Shown piece after piece: positions 28,138 through 36,503 of a stretch of 64,000 nucleotides of DNA. Both the position numbers and the translations under genes were made by a program. The stretch's first letter is position 1; every line of letters starts with the position of its first letter. The notes under the pieces were generated by a model that saw only the letters and a program-made list of their open reading frames with translations, ran no database searches and was not told where the DNA came from. This DNA is from Eoetvoesiella caeni (GTDB taxonomy: Bacteria > Pseudomonadota > Gammaproteobacteria > Burkholderiales > Burkholderiaceae_B): positions 248,001 to 312,000 of the forward strand of contig NZ_QNRQ01000003.1 of assembly GCF_003315175.1 (NCBI RefSeq). The letters run 5' to 3'.

Positions 28138-28847
28138 TGGTGGACACAGAGCTTTTTGAAGTGGAAATGACGGCTCTCATGCGTGCCCAGGAAGCGGCAG
28201 CGAAGACGAACCTGGACGCCGGGCAATATCGGCATGCCCTGGTGGACCTGGTGCAGCACTTCCAGCGCCTGATGCGCGAAACCCACCGCCTGATCCGGCA
28301 TGGCGATCGCACCGAGGCGGAGCTGAACACAGTCAATGCCAAGCTGCGGCAATTAAGCGCTGAACTGGACTACAAGGCACGCTACGACAACCTGACCGGA
28401 ACCCTGAACCGCGGTGCGGTGTTCGAGCAGGCGCAACGCCACCTGCGTGAGACCTCGCTGTCGGTCATCATACTGGACATCGATTACTTCAAACGCATCA
28501 ACGACACATTCGGCCATCCCACCGGCGACGCCGTCATATGCGAGCTGGTCGACCGGCTGGCCGCCACTCTGGCTGGCCGTGGCGAGATCGGCCGCGTGGG
28601 CGGCGAGGAGTTCACCATACTTTTGCCCGGCACGGCACTGCAAGAATCGGTTTCCATCGCCGAATCAATACGCCAACATATCGCCGGGACAGCTTTTTCG
28701 TGCCTGCCGTCCTCGCATCCAGTCACCGCCAGCTTTGGCGTCAGTTGGAACGTGTCAGGAACCGCCTTCGAGCTGGCCTACTCCAACACCGACGCAGCGC
28801 TTTACCAAGCCAAAAACCTGGGACGCAATCAGGTGGTCGCTTACTGA
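28137..28847 (+). CDS. SiaD-like GGDEF diguanylate cyclase
   Basis: A 236-residue cytoplasmic protein with an N-terminal helical region (residues 1-80, predicted coiled coil) and a GGDEF domain: YDNLTGTLNRGAVFEQAQ, ILDIDYFKRINDTFGHPTGD and the active site GRVGGEEFTILLPGT. It should make c-di-GMP. The usual product-inhibition motif RxxD a few residues before GGEEF is absent (RGEI is found). In SiaABCD the helical part binds SiaC, so this is the output of the cassette. No membrane helix is present. Confidence 0.93.
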   Translation: MVDTELFEVEMTALMRAQEAAAKTNLDAGQYRHALVDLVQHFQRLMRETHRLIRHGDRTEAELNTVNAKLRQLSAELDYKARYDNLTGTLNRGAVFEQAQRHLRETSLSVIILDIDYFKRINDTFGHPTGDAVICELVDRLAATLAGRGEIGRVGGEEFTILLPGTALQESVSIAESIRQHIAGTAFSCLPSSHPVTASFGVSWNVSGTAFELAYSNTDAALYQAKNLGRNQVVAY

Positions 28848-28951
28848 CCCGATATTGTCGATCGGCTGGTTTTACCCGCTTGCCGAATTCGCAGTAACAT
28901 CAAAAGCACGGCCAGCGTCATTACGAAAGCCAGCAGCGAGTTGGAGGCAAT

Positions 28952-29536
28952 ATGGCAGAGTCGACCAGCGAAATTCCCGGCGGGCAGATACGCCTGATCC
29001 GATGGCATTATTTGTGGTACGTCGCGGCAGCCCTGCTCGTGATGAGTTTCGCAATCACCTACGGCAACGTGTGGTTCCTGAACTGGGTCCACGTCATGAG
29101 CGGCGTGCTTTGGACCGGCATCGACCTGTTCATGGGGTTTGTCATCGGCCCTATCCTGCGCAAGGTTTCGGTACCCGTACGCAAAGAAGTCCTCACCCGG
29201 CTGACGCCGGTTACGCTGTTCCTTCTGCCGACGCTGTCCGTCCTTACCGGCACTTCGGGCTGGTTCCTGGCCGTCCGGCTCGGCTTCATGCAGATGCCCT
29301 GGCCTCAGTTCGGCTGGATCGCCGCCGCCCTGGTCCTGATTACCTTAATGACCATCCAGGGGCTTGGCTATCTATTGCCCACAAGCTTGCGCGTTTGCCT
29401 CGAGCTGCAAAAGCCCAGGCCCGACGGCGAAAAAATCCGTCGGATGATGAGCCGCTTTTATTATGTCGTGGCAAGCCAGGGCGTCATGCAGGTGGCGATC
29501 ATTGTCGTCATGGCAAAGCTTGCCACTGGCGTATAG
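28952..29536 (+). CDS. predicted inner-membrane protein
   Basis: A 194-residue protein with about four to five hydrophobic segments, including YVAAALLVMSFAITYGNVWF, WVHVMSGVLWTGIDLFMGFV and AAALVLITLMTIQGLGYLL. The W-H-x-x-x-G-x-x-W pattern in the second resembles DUF2269/CopD-like and urate-hydroxylase-anchor membrane domains, where the histidine can bind haem. I cannot assign a function. The gene stands alone 104 bp after the GGDEF gene on the same strand; co-transcription with the Sia-like cassette is possible. Confidence 0.75.
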   Translation: MAESTSEIPGGQIRLIRWHYLWYVAAALLVMSFAITYGNVWFLNWVHVMSGVLWTGIDLFMGFVIGPILRKVSVPVRKEVLTRLTPVTLFLLPTLSVLTGTSGWFLAVRLGFMQMPWPQFGWIAAALVLITLMTIQGLGYLLPTSLRVCLELQKPRPDGEKIRRMMSRFYYVVASQGVMQVAIIVVMAKLATGV

Positions 29537-29575
29537 CCTGCCGGTTGTGCCTGTCAGGGCCACATCGCGATAAAT

Positions 29576-30871
29576 TCAGTCGGGCGCAACGCGTTTTACC
29601 AGCAGTTGGTCGATGCGGTAGTGGTCCACATCGACCACTTCGAACTTCACGCCCGCGTATTCAACGCTGTCGGTAGGCTTGGGAACCTTGCGCAGCATGA
29701 ACATCATGAAGCCCGCCGCGGTTTCGTAGTTCTCTTCCTCTGGCAATTGGTCGATGCCCATGGCGCGTTTAAGCTCTTCGATGGCGGTACCGCCGTCGAT
29801 CAGCCATGATCCATCGTCACGCTCTAGAATTTGATGGCTTTCGTCCATCGGACTGCCCCAATTTCCCATGACGGTGACCATGATGTCGCTAAGCGTGATC
29901 ACCCCAATGACCAGCGCATATTCATTGATGACCACAGCAAAAGTTTCTTTGGAAGCGCGGAACTTGTCCAGCAGCTCGGACAACTTCAAGGTGTCGGGAA
30001 TGATCAAGACCGTGCGCAGGCTGGCCTCGTTGATCTGGAATGGAGACTGCTTGCTCAACCAAAGAGCCAAAATGTCCCGTGTATCGACATATCCGATCAC
30101 ATGGTCGATTACACCGTCGCAGACGGGAAATTTCGAATAAGGATGCAGGGCTATCTTCTGGCGTATGCTCTCTTCGGGCTCGCTCAGGTCGATAAACACG
30201 ACACTGTCCCGGGTAGTCATGCAAGACGACACCAGGCGCGACTCAAGCTCAAAAACGTTTTCAATGAAGTGCTGTTCTTGCTGCTGCAAGACGCCGGCCT
30301 TCGCTCCGGCTTCGACCACGGCCGATATGTCGTCGAAGGTAATATTGTCTTCGCGCGCGGTGTTTACATTGAACAAGCGGAACAACAAATTCGCCACCAG
30401 ATTCAGGACATATGAAAACGGCCTGCAAAGGCGAATGAAAAAATTGATCGGATTGATCACGGCGACGGCAAAACGCTCTGGAGCCATCATTGCCAGCCGC
30501 TTGGGCATAAGGTCGGAGAACAAAACAAACAAGAGCGTGACAAACACGAACGACAGCACGAAGCTGATTTGCCCGGCCCAGGCTCCTGTATATACATAGT
30601 TCAGCAGTTCAAGAAAATAAGGTCGGAAAGCCGCTTCGCCCAAAATACCGCCCAGGATGGCCACCGCGTTCAGTCCAATTTGCGAGGCGGCAAAAAAACT
30701 GGCCGACTGCGCCTGTATGGCCATTACCTTCAGCGCCCTGTCGTCGCCGGCTTCCGCCATGAGCTTGAGCTTTATTTTTCGTGCCGCGGCAAGGGCGATT
30801 TCCGTCAAAGAAAGGAAACCGGCCGCCAGCACGAGCGCCACCAACACCACAATATTCTGAGCTAGACTCAC
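29576..30871 (-). CDS. hemolysin-family CNNM/CorC-type transporter (DUF21, CBS pair, CorC_HlyC domain)
   Basis: A 431-residue protein with an N-terminal DUF21 membrane domain of three to four helices (VVLVALVLAAGFLSLTEIAL, then FFAASQIGLNAVAILGGIL), a CBS pair (from MTTRDSVVFIDLSEPEESI through SDIMVTVMGNWG) and a C-terminal CorC_HlyC domain ending near YRIDQLLVKRV. Related proteins (CorC, PaeA, YfjD) act in Mg2+/Co2+ or polyamine efflux. The name hemolysin is historical. The gene is monocistronic and divergent from an MFS gene. Confidence 0.9.
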   Translation of the reverse strand: MSLAQNIVVLVALVLAAGFLSLTEIALAAARKIKLKLMAEAGDDRALKVMAIQAQSASFFAASQIGLNAVAILGGILGEAAFRPYFLELLNYVYTGAWAGQISFVLSFVFVTLLFVLFSDLMPKRLAMMAPERFAVAVINPINFFIRLCRPFSYVLNLVANLLFRLFNVNTAREDNITFDDISAVVEAGAKAGVLQQQEQHFIENVFELESRLVSSCMTTRDSVVFIDLSEPEESIRQKIALHPYSKFPVCDGVIDHVIGYVDTRDILALWLSKQSPFQINEASLRTVLIIPDTLKLSELLDKFRASKETFAVVINEYALVIGVITLSDIMVTVMGNWGSPMDESHQILERDDGSWLIDGGTAIEELKRAMGIDQLPEEENYETAAGFMMFMLRKVPKPTDSVEYAGVKFEVVDVDHYRIDQLLVKRVAPD

Positions 30872-31028
30872 GAAATATCCTTACCTAAGTTCCAGACAGC
30901 CGGCTCGATAACCCACCCCGTAGCCGCCTCTTCGAGCAGCCTGTTGTAAATGATACAGAATACATCGGCAATCTGCCTTGCCGAACGCCGTCAAGACGCC
31001 ACGTCCATGGAATAACAACACAATCAAC

Positions 31029-32207
31029 ATGCAAACATCCGTCAACGAAGATTCCATGCACAAGGGAACGTTTTATCTGATTGCCGCCGCAGGCTTCGCC
31101 AGCATGGCGGGCATGCGTATTTGCGATGCCTTGCTGCCCAGCCTGGCCGCCTCCTTCCAGGTCAGCACCGGCACGGCCGCCAGTTCGATCTCTTTGTTCG
31201 TCATTGCATACGGCTTCCTGCAATTGGTCTACGGACCGCTCGGCGACCGCTACGGCAAGCAGCGGGTCATTACCTACGCCGTGGCGGCCTGCGCGTTTAT
31301 CAATCTTGCCCTGGTCTTTGCTTCGTCAATGACGGCAGTAGCAGTCATGCGTGCAATAGCGGGGGCAGTCACGGCCGGCATCATTCCGCTTGGCATGGCG
31401 CATATCGGCGACTCGGTGCCCTATTCCGACCGGCAGCGCGTGCTTGCCAAGTTTTTGTCCGCCACCATCACCGGGATGATAGGCGGGCAGTGGGTGGGCG
31501 GGCTGTTCGCCGACCTGCTTGACTGGCGGGCCGCTTTCGTTCTGCTGACCGCGCTTTTCGGCGGCGTCGCTTTTATGTTGCTGCGAGCGCTGCCCCCCAA
31601 GCCCGACCCCAGCGTTGGGCAGCCCGGCTTTCTTGTCCAGATGCGCGGCGTGCTGCAGGTGGCGTGGGCGCGGCGGATCTTGACCTTGGCGTTGATCGAA
31701 GGCGCGTTCGTCTTCAGCGCCCTGGTGTTCATCCCGACCTATCTGCATAGCCGGTTCGGTCTGCCGCTTACCGCCGCCGGCGCAATCGTTGCTTTATATG
31801 GCGCAGGCGGCCTGGCTTACACATTCCTGGCACGCCACCTGTTGCGCCGCTTCGGTGAAAAAGGCCTGGCTCGAATCGGCGGAGCGTTAATGGGAACCGG
31901 CTTTGCCTTGCTGGCCTTCAGCAGCCACTGGGCATGGGCCGTACCGGCCTGCCTGGTCGCGGGGCTGGGCTTTTACATGCTGCACAACACCTTGCAGGTC
32001 AACGCCACCCAAATGGCGCCTCATGCCCGCGGGACGGCGGTATCCCTGTTTGCATGCAGTCTTTTTCTGGGCCAGTCTTTGGGTATCGGCGCCGTCGCCA
32101 TACTGGTCGACAAATACGGCATTGGCGCGGCCTTTATCGCCAGCATGATTGCTTTGCCGCTTATCGGTGCATGGTTTGCACACAGCATTTCTTCCAGACT
32201 GCGCTAG
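31029..32207 (+). CDS. MFS transporter
   Basis: A 12-helix transporter of 392 residues. The motif A loop is YGPLGDRYGKQRVITYAVAA and the helix-5 motif is IAGAVTAGIIPLGMAHIGDS. It resembles small DHA1-type efflux permeases such as YfcJ/AraJ relatives, but the substrate is unknown. The start is uncertain: ATG at 31029 is used here and ATG at 31056 is possible; neither has a strong ribosome-binding site. It diverges from the CorC-like gene. Confidence 0.85.
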   Translation: MQTSVNEDSMHKGTFYLIAAAGFASMAGMRICDALLPSLAASFQVSTGTAASSISLFVIAYGFLQLVYGPLGDRYGKQRVITYAVAACAFINLALVFASSMTAVAVMRAIAGAVTAGIIPLGMAHIGDSVPYSDRQRVLAKFLSATITGMIGGQWVGGLFADLLDWRAAFVLLTALFGGVAFMLLRALPPKPDPSVGQPGFLVQMRGVLQVAWARRILTLALIEGAFVFSALVFIPTYLHSRFGLPLTAAGAIVALYGAGGLAYTFLARHLLRRFGEKGLARIGGALMGTGFALLAFSSHWAWAVPACLVAGLGFYMLHNTLQVNATQMAPHARGTAVSLFACSLFLGQSLGIGAVAILVDKYGIGAAFIASMIALPLIGAWFAHSISSRLR

Positions 32208-32290
32208 CTCGGCGAGATGCACCTGAACCGCAGCCCGTGGACCTCGCGAGCCGCACGCAAAGACGACATGCAGCGCCCCCCATGCCGCGG

Positions 32291-33010
32291 TCAGGCGGGC
32301 GCGTCGCCGTCGCTGCTCTGAGCCAGGGCGGCCACCTCGGCCGGCGTCAGATAACGCGATTCTCCGGGTTGCAGGTCGGCATCCAGGGAAACCGGGCCGA
32401 TGCGTTCGCGGTGCAGGGCAAGCACAAGATTGCCCAGGGACGCGAACATGCGCCTGACCTGATGGTACTTGCCCTCCTGGATCGTCAGGCGTGCGCTGCG
32501 TTCGTCGACCCTTTCGAGCACGGCGGGCAGCGTGGGCTTGTCCTCCCCTTCCAGCAACACACCGGCCAGGAAGAGTTCTCCGGCATTCTGAGGAAGGGTT
32601 TCGGCCAGCGTGGCAAGGTAGACCTTATCGCAGCGGTGGCGCGGCGAAATGATGCGATGCGTCCATTGGCCGTCGTCCGTAATCAAGATCAGCCCCGTGG
32701 TTTCAACATCGAGCCGTCCTACCGTATGCAGCCGATCGCGCTTGTCCACGTCGATCAGGCTCATCACCGAAGGGTGCTGGCTGTTGCGAAGGCTGCACTC
32801 ATAGCCGGCCGGCTTGTTCAGCATGATGTAGCGCAAGCCAATGATGGCAAGGGATTCGCCCTCCCATTGCACGTCGTCGCCGTCCTGCATAATATGCGTG
32901 CCGCGCTTGACCACCTCGCCATTGACGGTAATTTCGCCGCTCGCAAGCACGGTGCGGGCCTGCGAGCGTGTCAGATCGGTGCTTTCACAAAGGTACTTGT
33001 CCAGGCGCAT
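32291..33010 (-). CDS. rsuA: 16S rRNA pseudouridine synthase, RsuA family
   Basis: RsuA-type enzymes make pseudouridine 516 in 16S rRNA. The 239-residue protein has an N-terminal S4 RNA-binding domain (MRLDKYLCESTDLTRSQART) and the catalytic domain with VGRLDVETTGLILITDDG, whose Asp is the catalytic residue, and EGKYHQVRRMFASLGN at the end of the fold. Length and order fit RsuA better than RluB/RluE, although the paralogs are close. Confidence 0.88.
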   Translation of the reverse strand: MRLDKYLCESTDLTRSQARTVLASGEITVNGEVVKRGTHIMQDGDDVQWEGESLAIIGLRYIMLNKPAGYECSLRNSQHPSVMSLIDVDKRDRLHTVGRLDVETTGLILITDDGQWTHRIISPRHRCDKVYLATLAETLPQNAGELFLAGVLLEGEDKPTLPAVLERVDERSARLTIQEGKYHQVRRMFASLGNLVLALHRERIGPVSLDADLQPGESRYLTPAEVAALAQSSDGDAPA

Positions 33011-33141
33011 TTAATTTCCATGTAGATTCACCCTGCGAATATACTCGAAAGGCTCGCTCCAAACTCCGCAGTTGCGTTGCCGACTGCGCGACGGCGGTGT
33101 AGGCAGGGTATCGACACAATCCAATCAGTCCGGGGCGTTCA

Positions 33142-34011
33142 ATGCAAATAGACCCAGAGCAATACCGCATAAAAAAAGGCCTTAAAGTCAATCTTGATAC
33201 GCGATCGACTCAAAGCCAACCTTTATATAAATCCAAAAACGACTATGAAGACGCGCTTGCCAAGCAAGTTAAGGAACTTACCGAGCAACAAGAGCTTCTG
33301 TATGCCAGCAACCAATATGCGGTACTGCTCATATTCCAGGCCATGGATGCCGCCGGCAAAGACAGCACCATCAAACACGTGATGTCGGGCATCAACCCGC
33401 AAGGCTGCCAGGTCCACAGCTTCAAACAACCCAGCACGCTTGAACGGCAGCACGACTTCCTGTGGCGCACTACGCTTCGGCTTCCCCAGCGAGGACAGAT
33501 CGGCATCTTCAACCGCTCGTACTACGAAGAAGTGCTGGTGGTGCGCGTGCATCCGGAAATTCTTGCCGCGCAGAACATACCTGATGCGCCGCATCAGGAT
33601 GAGGCTATCTGGACGCAACGCTATCGCTCGATAGTCGACCATGAACGCCATTTATTTTGCAATGGCACGCGAATCATGAAATTTTTCCTGCATGTTTCCA
33701 AAGACGAGCAGCGCAAACGCTTTATCGAGCGCATCGACACGCCCGAAAAAAACTGGAAATTCAGCGCCACGGATGTCACCGAACGTGCATATTGGAATGA
33801 GTACATGAAGGCCTATGAACAGTGCATAAGCGCTACCAGCAGCCAGGAAGCGCCGTGGTATATCGTGCCGGCCGACGACAAGGACAATATGCGCCTGATC
33901 GTCTCGCGCATCATCGTCGACACCCTGAAAGGCCTTGAAATGGCGTTTCCGACGGTAGATAAGACGCGGCTGCAAGAACAAGCGGTAATCCGCAAAGAGC
34001 TCAGTCAATGA
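33142..34011 (+). CDS. polyphosphate kinase 2 family protein (PPK2)
   Basis: A 289-residue one-domain PPK2 enzyme that transfers phosphate between polyphosphate and nucleotides. The P-loop region is LLIFQAMDAAGKDSTIKHVM and the second motif is FNRSYYEEVLVVRVHP; a lid-like segment KDEQRKRFIERIDTPEKNWK follows. The pattern fits the PPK2 branch that phosphorylates nucleoside mono- or diphosphates at the expense of polyphosphate. It stands alone and is followed by a 180-bp gap with the promoter of the curli regulator. Confidence 0.9.
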   Translation: MQIDPEQYRIKKGLKVNLDTRSTQSQPLYKSKNDYEDALAKQVKELTEQQELLYASNQYAVLLIFQAMDAAGKDSTIKHVMSGINPQGCQVHSFKQPSTLERQHDFLWRTTLRLPQRGQIGIFNRSYYEEVLVVRVHPEILAAQNIPDAPHQDEAIWTQRYRSIVDHERHLFCNGTRIMKFFLHVSKDEQRKRFIERIDTPEKNWKFSATDVTERAYWNEYMKAYEQCISATSSQEAPWYIVPADDKDNMRLIVSRIIVDTLKGLEMAFPTVDKTRLQEQAVIRKELSQ

Positions 34012-34051
34012 CGCTGTGTCAGGTCGCCGTCGCAGCAGGTACTGCACCGCA

Positions 34052-34072
34052 CGCGTTTCACTAGTAAACGCG
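34052..34072. repeat. hairpin after the PPK2 gene
   Basis: CGCGTTT (34052-34058) pairs perfectly with AAACGCG (34066-34072) around a 7-base loop. No T-tract follows, so it is a weak terminator candidate at best. Confidence 0.5.
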
Positions 34073-34091
34073 CACATCGGGAGTTCCCTGC

Positions 34092-34120
34092 TTGACTTCA
34101 GGTACAAGTAAGAATATAAG
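34092..34120 (+). promoter_or_regulatory. sigma70 promoter of the curli regulator gene
   Basis: TTGACT (34092-34097), a spacer of exactly 17 bp and TATAAG (34115-34120) give five of six matches in each box. It lies about 130 bp before the ATG at 34249, so the leader should be about 120 nt long. Confidence 0.75.
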
Positions 34121-34248
34121 TAAAAAGATACATATAGCCACATATTGGTAACTTTAAGTATCTTGAAGCATCGTCACATTCCCCTTCTTGGTTGAGCAAG
34201 CGCCAAGAGATTTATCTGTCTACGGATTACTGCTGCGGGAGCGAGTTC

Positions 34249-35088
34249 ATGGTATACATTGTTATCGTCGAGCCGCATCCGCTGCTTCGGCTGGGCCTCT
34301 CTACGCTAATGACAGGTATTACACCGGCCGACCGGATCACAGCTCAGGATTATCACGATCTATACCAAAGTCCTCCGCACGCAAACCGTATGGATATTGC
34401 CCTTTTGGCAGCTCACCCCGACGAACGCATCAACATCTTGATACAAGCAGTTCGACGCGCTCATGCACCCAAACGCGTGGTCCTGCTTTCCGACACAAGC
34501 TCTCCGCCTCCTTCCTGGATCAATTTGCCGGGCTTGGTTGCAGGTTATATATCCAAGGCATCCGGTGCTGAAACCATCCTGTCATCCATCCGATCGGTGG
34601 TCAGCTATAAAAACAGCTCCCGCCTTTCCGTCCCGCCTATGCTCAATGCCGCTCATGGCAGCATATCGCCTGCGATCCATCCTGCGCCTCATTCATACGG
34701 GGAACGGGATTCCGACGAAGAGCTCATACAAGAGCTCGACACCAATGAAGCAAAAATGCTCGGACTCAGCTCACGTCAATATGAAGTGCTTGTTCTTTTG
34801 GCCCAAGGCCATCCTGTAAAGCTCATCTGCCGCCACTTGACCATTTCCATGGCAACAACAAAAGGTCACCTCGAAGCCATTTATCAAAGGCTGGGGGCGC
34901 ACAATCGAAGCGAAGCGGTCTTTGTCGCCCTGGCCCAGGGCGCGAAGCTAAGAATGTCAAACTCTCCTCAGAGCGTCATCTCGAAGTCCTCTGTTGCACC
35001 CATAGCCCCATGCAATGAGCAGACAAGCCTGTTCCCGACATTTATGCAGCCGCTGCGCGCAAGCAAGCGCAATGCCATTAACGAGTAA
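34249..35088 (+). CDS. LuxR/FixJ-type response regulator, probable curli regulator (CsgD-like position)
   Basis: A 279-residue protein with an N-terminal receiver-like domain (MVYIVIVEPHPLLRLGLSTL) and a C-terminal LuxR helix-turn-helix at about residues 183-245 (LGLSSRQYEVLVLLAQGH, then LTISMATTKGHLEAIYQRLG). The usual phospho-accepting aspartate after strand 3 is replaced: MDIALLAAHPDE has Ala where LLD is expected. Phosphorylation control is therefore unlikely. ATG at 34249 follows GGGAG. It lies directly upstream of csgEFG and the curlin genes on the same strand and so occupies the CsgD position, though orthology to E. coli CsgD is not shown. Confidence 0.82.
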   Translation: MVYIVIVEPHPLLRLGLSTLMTGITPADRITAQDYHDLYQSPPHANRMDIALLAAHPDERINILIQAVRRAHAPKRVVLLSDTSSPPPSWINLPGLVAGYISKASGAETILSSIRSVVSYKNSSRLSVPPMLNAAHGSISPAIHPAPHSYGERDSDEELIQELDTNEAKMLGLSSRQYEVLVLLAQGHPVKLICRHLTISMATTKGHLEAIYQRLGAHNRSEAVFVALAQGAKLRMSNSPQSVISKSSVAPIAPCNEQTSLFPTFMQPLRASKRNAINE

Positions 35089-35562
35089 ATCCATACAACT
35101 ATAAAAACTCTTTTTGGCAGCTCCATGCGGAATCAACCGCATCTCGGCTTCGTCGATCTGATCCTTGCTTAAGAGGCCTGTGCTTTTACGCCTGATCACA
35201 TTTCTGTGTGCTTGTCTTGGCAACTTCCTTGATATGTGCTTACCCCATCGAAGCATCTGCCCGAGACAAATTCCCGTATGGCACTTGTCGGGCTGCACGG
35301 CCCGGGCCGGATATGGCAATAGCTCCGGCTCGGGCCACCAAAGAGCCCGGGCCATACAGTGCAATAGCCCCAGCCGCGTCGATCTGGCAGCCCCGGCCAT
35401 GCAGCTCAATACCCCCAGCCATATAACGCAGTAGCCCCAGCCAGGCAGAACGACGGCCCGGGGATTCAAGCCGCTATTCCATTCAGATCTTGGCAATTAC
35501 GATTATTTCAACTCGTAATGTTTGCTAACTCATTTCACCGCAATTTAATTTTGAGAGACCTT
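35089..35562. other. 474-bp gap between the curli regulator and csgE
   Basis: The gap holds a degenerate tandem repeat (35307-35463) and an A/T-rich last 90 bp that should contain the csgE promoter. A plus-strand frame from GTG 35208 to the stop at 35424-35426 would encode 72 residues with a signal-like start (VLVLATSLICAYPIEASA) and the repeat PxxAIAPA, but it has no good ribosome-binding site. I list it as a possibility only. Confidence 0.5.
35307..35463. repeat. degenerate 45-bp tandem repeat in the regulator/csgE gap
   Basis: Four copies of a 24-bp core like CCATACAGTGCAATAGCCCC (then AGCC) start at 35307, 35352, 35397 and 35419. After copies 1, 2 and 4 a 21-bp spacer follows that ends CCCGGG, CCCCGG or CCGGGG; copy 3 runs almost directly into copy 4 with a 2-bp overlap, so the 45-bp period is broken there. 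In the plus frame, copies 1 to 3 read as P-x-x-A/S-I-x-P-A. Confidence 0.72.
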
Positions 35563-36036
35563 ATGGCGACGGCACTATTTCGGCGGTTGGAAATGCAGTC
35601 GACAGGCGCACTGCTTCTCGCCGGAGCACTGTCCTGCGCTCAGGCCCAGAACGCCGTGGAGGCCTTGGCGGCGGTGGCGCCTCCGCCGGTGCAAGGCCAA
35701 CCGGCAGACGGATCGACGGGGGTGGTCCTCAATCGAACGATTACGGTAGTGGGATTCGACTTCTATCAATATTTTGCTTCAGCCTGGAGGACTCGGGAAA
35801 AGAGTGAACAGTATTCAATCTCTATCGTCGAGCGTCCCACAGCTATTCGTGGCAGTGAAATCTGGGTTCAGTACAGGAATAGGCGAATTTTCCGTACCTT
35901 CCTGTCGCCCACCCGCTCGGCGGTAAAAGCCATTAGTCAAAAAGCGGTTGGGATTGTCTATAAATCCGTCATCGATCTGGATATGCAGCAGTTGCTCTAC
36001 AAGGATCACGATCTTGCCAGCGAGGAGTTGCAATGA
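35563..36036 (+). CDS. csgE: curli assembly protein CsgE
   Basis: CsgE is the periplasmic gate and specificity factor of the CsgG secretion channel. The 157-residue precursor has a signal peptide (TGALLLAGALSCAQAQ, cleavage near residue 29) and a mature part that matches CsgE: RTITVVGFDFYQYFASAW, SISIVERPTAIRGSEIWVQY, IFRTFLSPTRSAVKA and a C-terminal DHDLASEEL, comparable with the GDLAHDEF-type ending of E. coli. ATG at 35563 follows GAGA; an ATG at 35518 would add 15 residues before the signal. The stop overlaps the csgF start. Confidence 0.93.
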   Translation: MATALFRRLEMQSTGALLLAGALSCAQAQNAVEALAAVAPPPVQGQPADGSTGVVLNRTITVVGFDFYQYFASAWRTREKSEQYSISIVERPTAIRGSEIWVQYRNRRIFRTFLSPTRSAVKAISQKAVGIVYKSVIDLDMQQLLYKDHDLASEELQ

Positions 36037-36503
36037 AACCTGAAACATTCATACGCGGTTTAAAAAAAACCTTGCTTGCAGCCTGTGTCACAGCCACCTG
36101 CGAAGTGGCCCTTGCCCCGGCTACAGCATCAGAGTTAGTTTACTTTCCGTTGAATCCTTCCTTTGGGGGTAGTCCGCTCAACGGCCCAGTACTGCTGAAT
36201 TCAGCGCAAGCGCAAAACAAATACACCGACCCCGACCTGGACTCGGGTTCGGCCGCACGGTCGGCCATAACCGCCAAAACCCCGCTGCAACAATTCAACG
36301 ATACGCTGGAACGCAGCATCCTGAACCGTCTGGCCTCCAATGCATCGGCCAGCATCATGGGTACAGGCTCCGGCCTTCAACCAGGTACGGTTGAAACCGG
36401 AAATTTCGTCATCAATATCGTCGACCTGGGCGGAGGGATGCTGCGCATAACCACCACCGACAAATCCAACGGTACCAGCAGCTCGTTCGAGGTGGCGTCA
36501 TGA
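36033..36503 (+). CDS. csgF: curli assembly protein CsgF
   Basis: CsgF sits on the outer face of the CsgG pore and helps nucleation of curlin at the cell surface. The 156-residue precursor has a signal peptide, then the diagnostic start of mature CsgF: ELVYFPLNPSFGGSPLNG and LLNSAQAQNKYTDP. The C-terminal half ends in a beta-rich part. ATG overlaps the csgE stop, and the csgF stop overlaps csgG (ATGA), so csgEFG are translationally coupled. Confidence 0.95.
   Translation: MKPETFIRGLKKTLLAACVTATCEVALAPATASELVYFPLNPSFGGSPLNGPVLLNSAQAQNKYTDPDLDSGSAARSAITAKTPLQQFNDTLERSILNRLASNASASIMGTGSGLQPGTVETGNFVINIVDLGGGMLRITTTDKSNGTSSSFEVAS

Noticed and set aside
35208-35426. The 72-codon frame with PxxAIAPA repeats as a firm gene
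   Set aside because: No ribosome-binding site, a GTG start only, and the frame breaks between repeat copies. It is kept as a finding, not as a gene.
34957-35496. A 179-codon open frame on the minus strand over the curli regulator end and the repeat
   Set aside because: It overlaps the 3' end of the regulator gene antisense and its N-terminal half is only the repeat in another frame. No domain or ribosome-binding site supports it.
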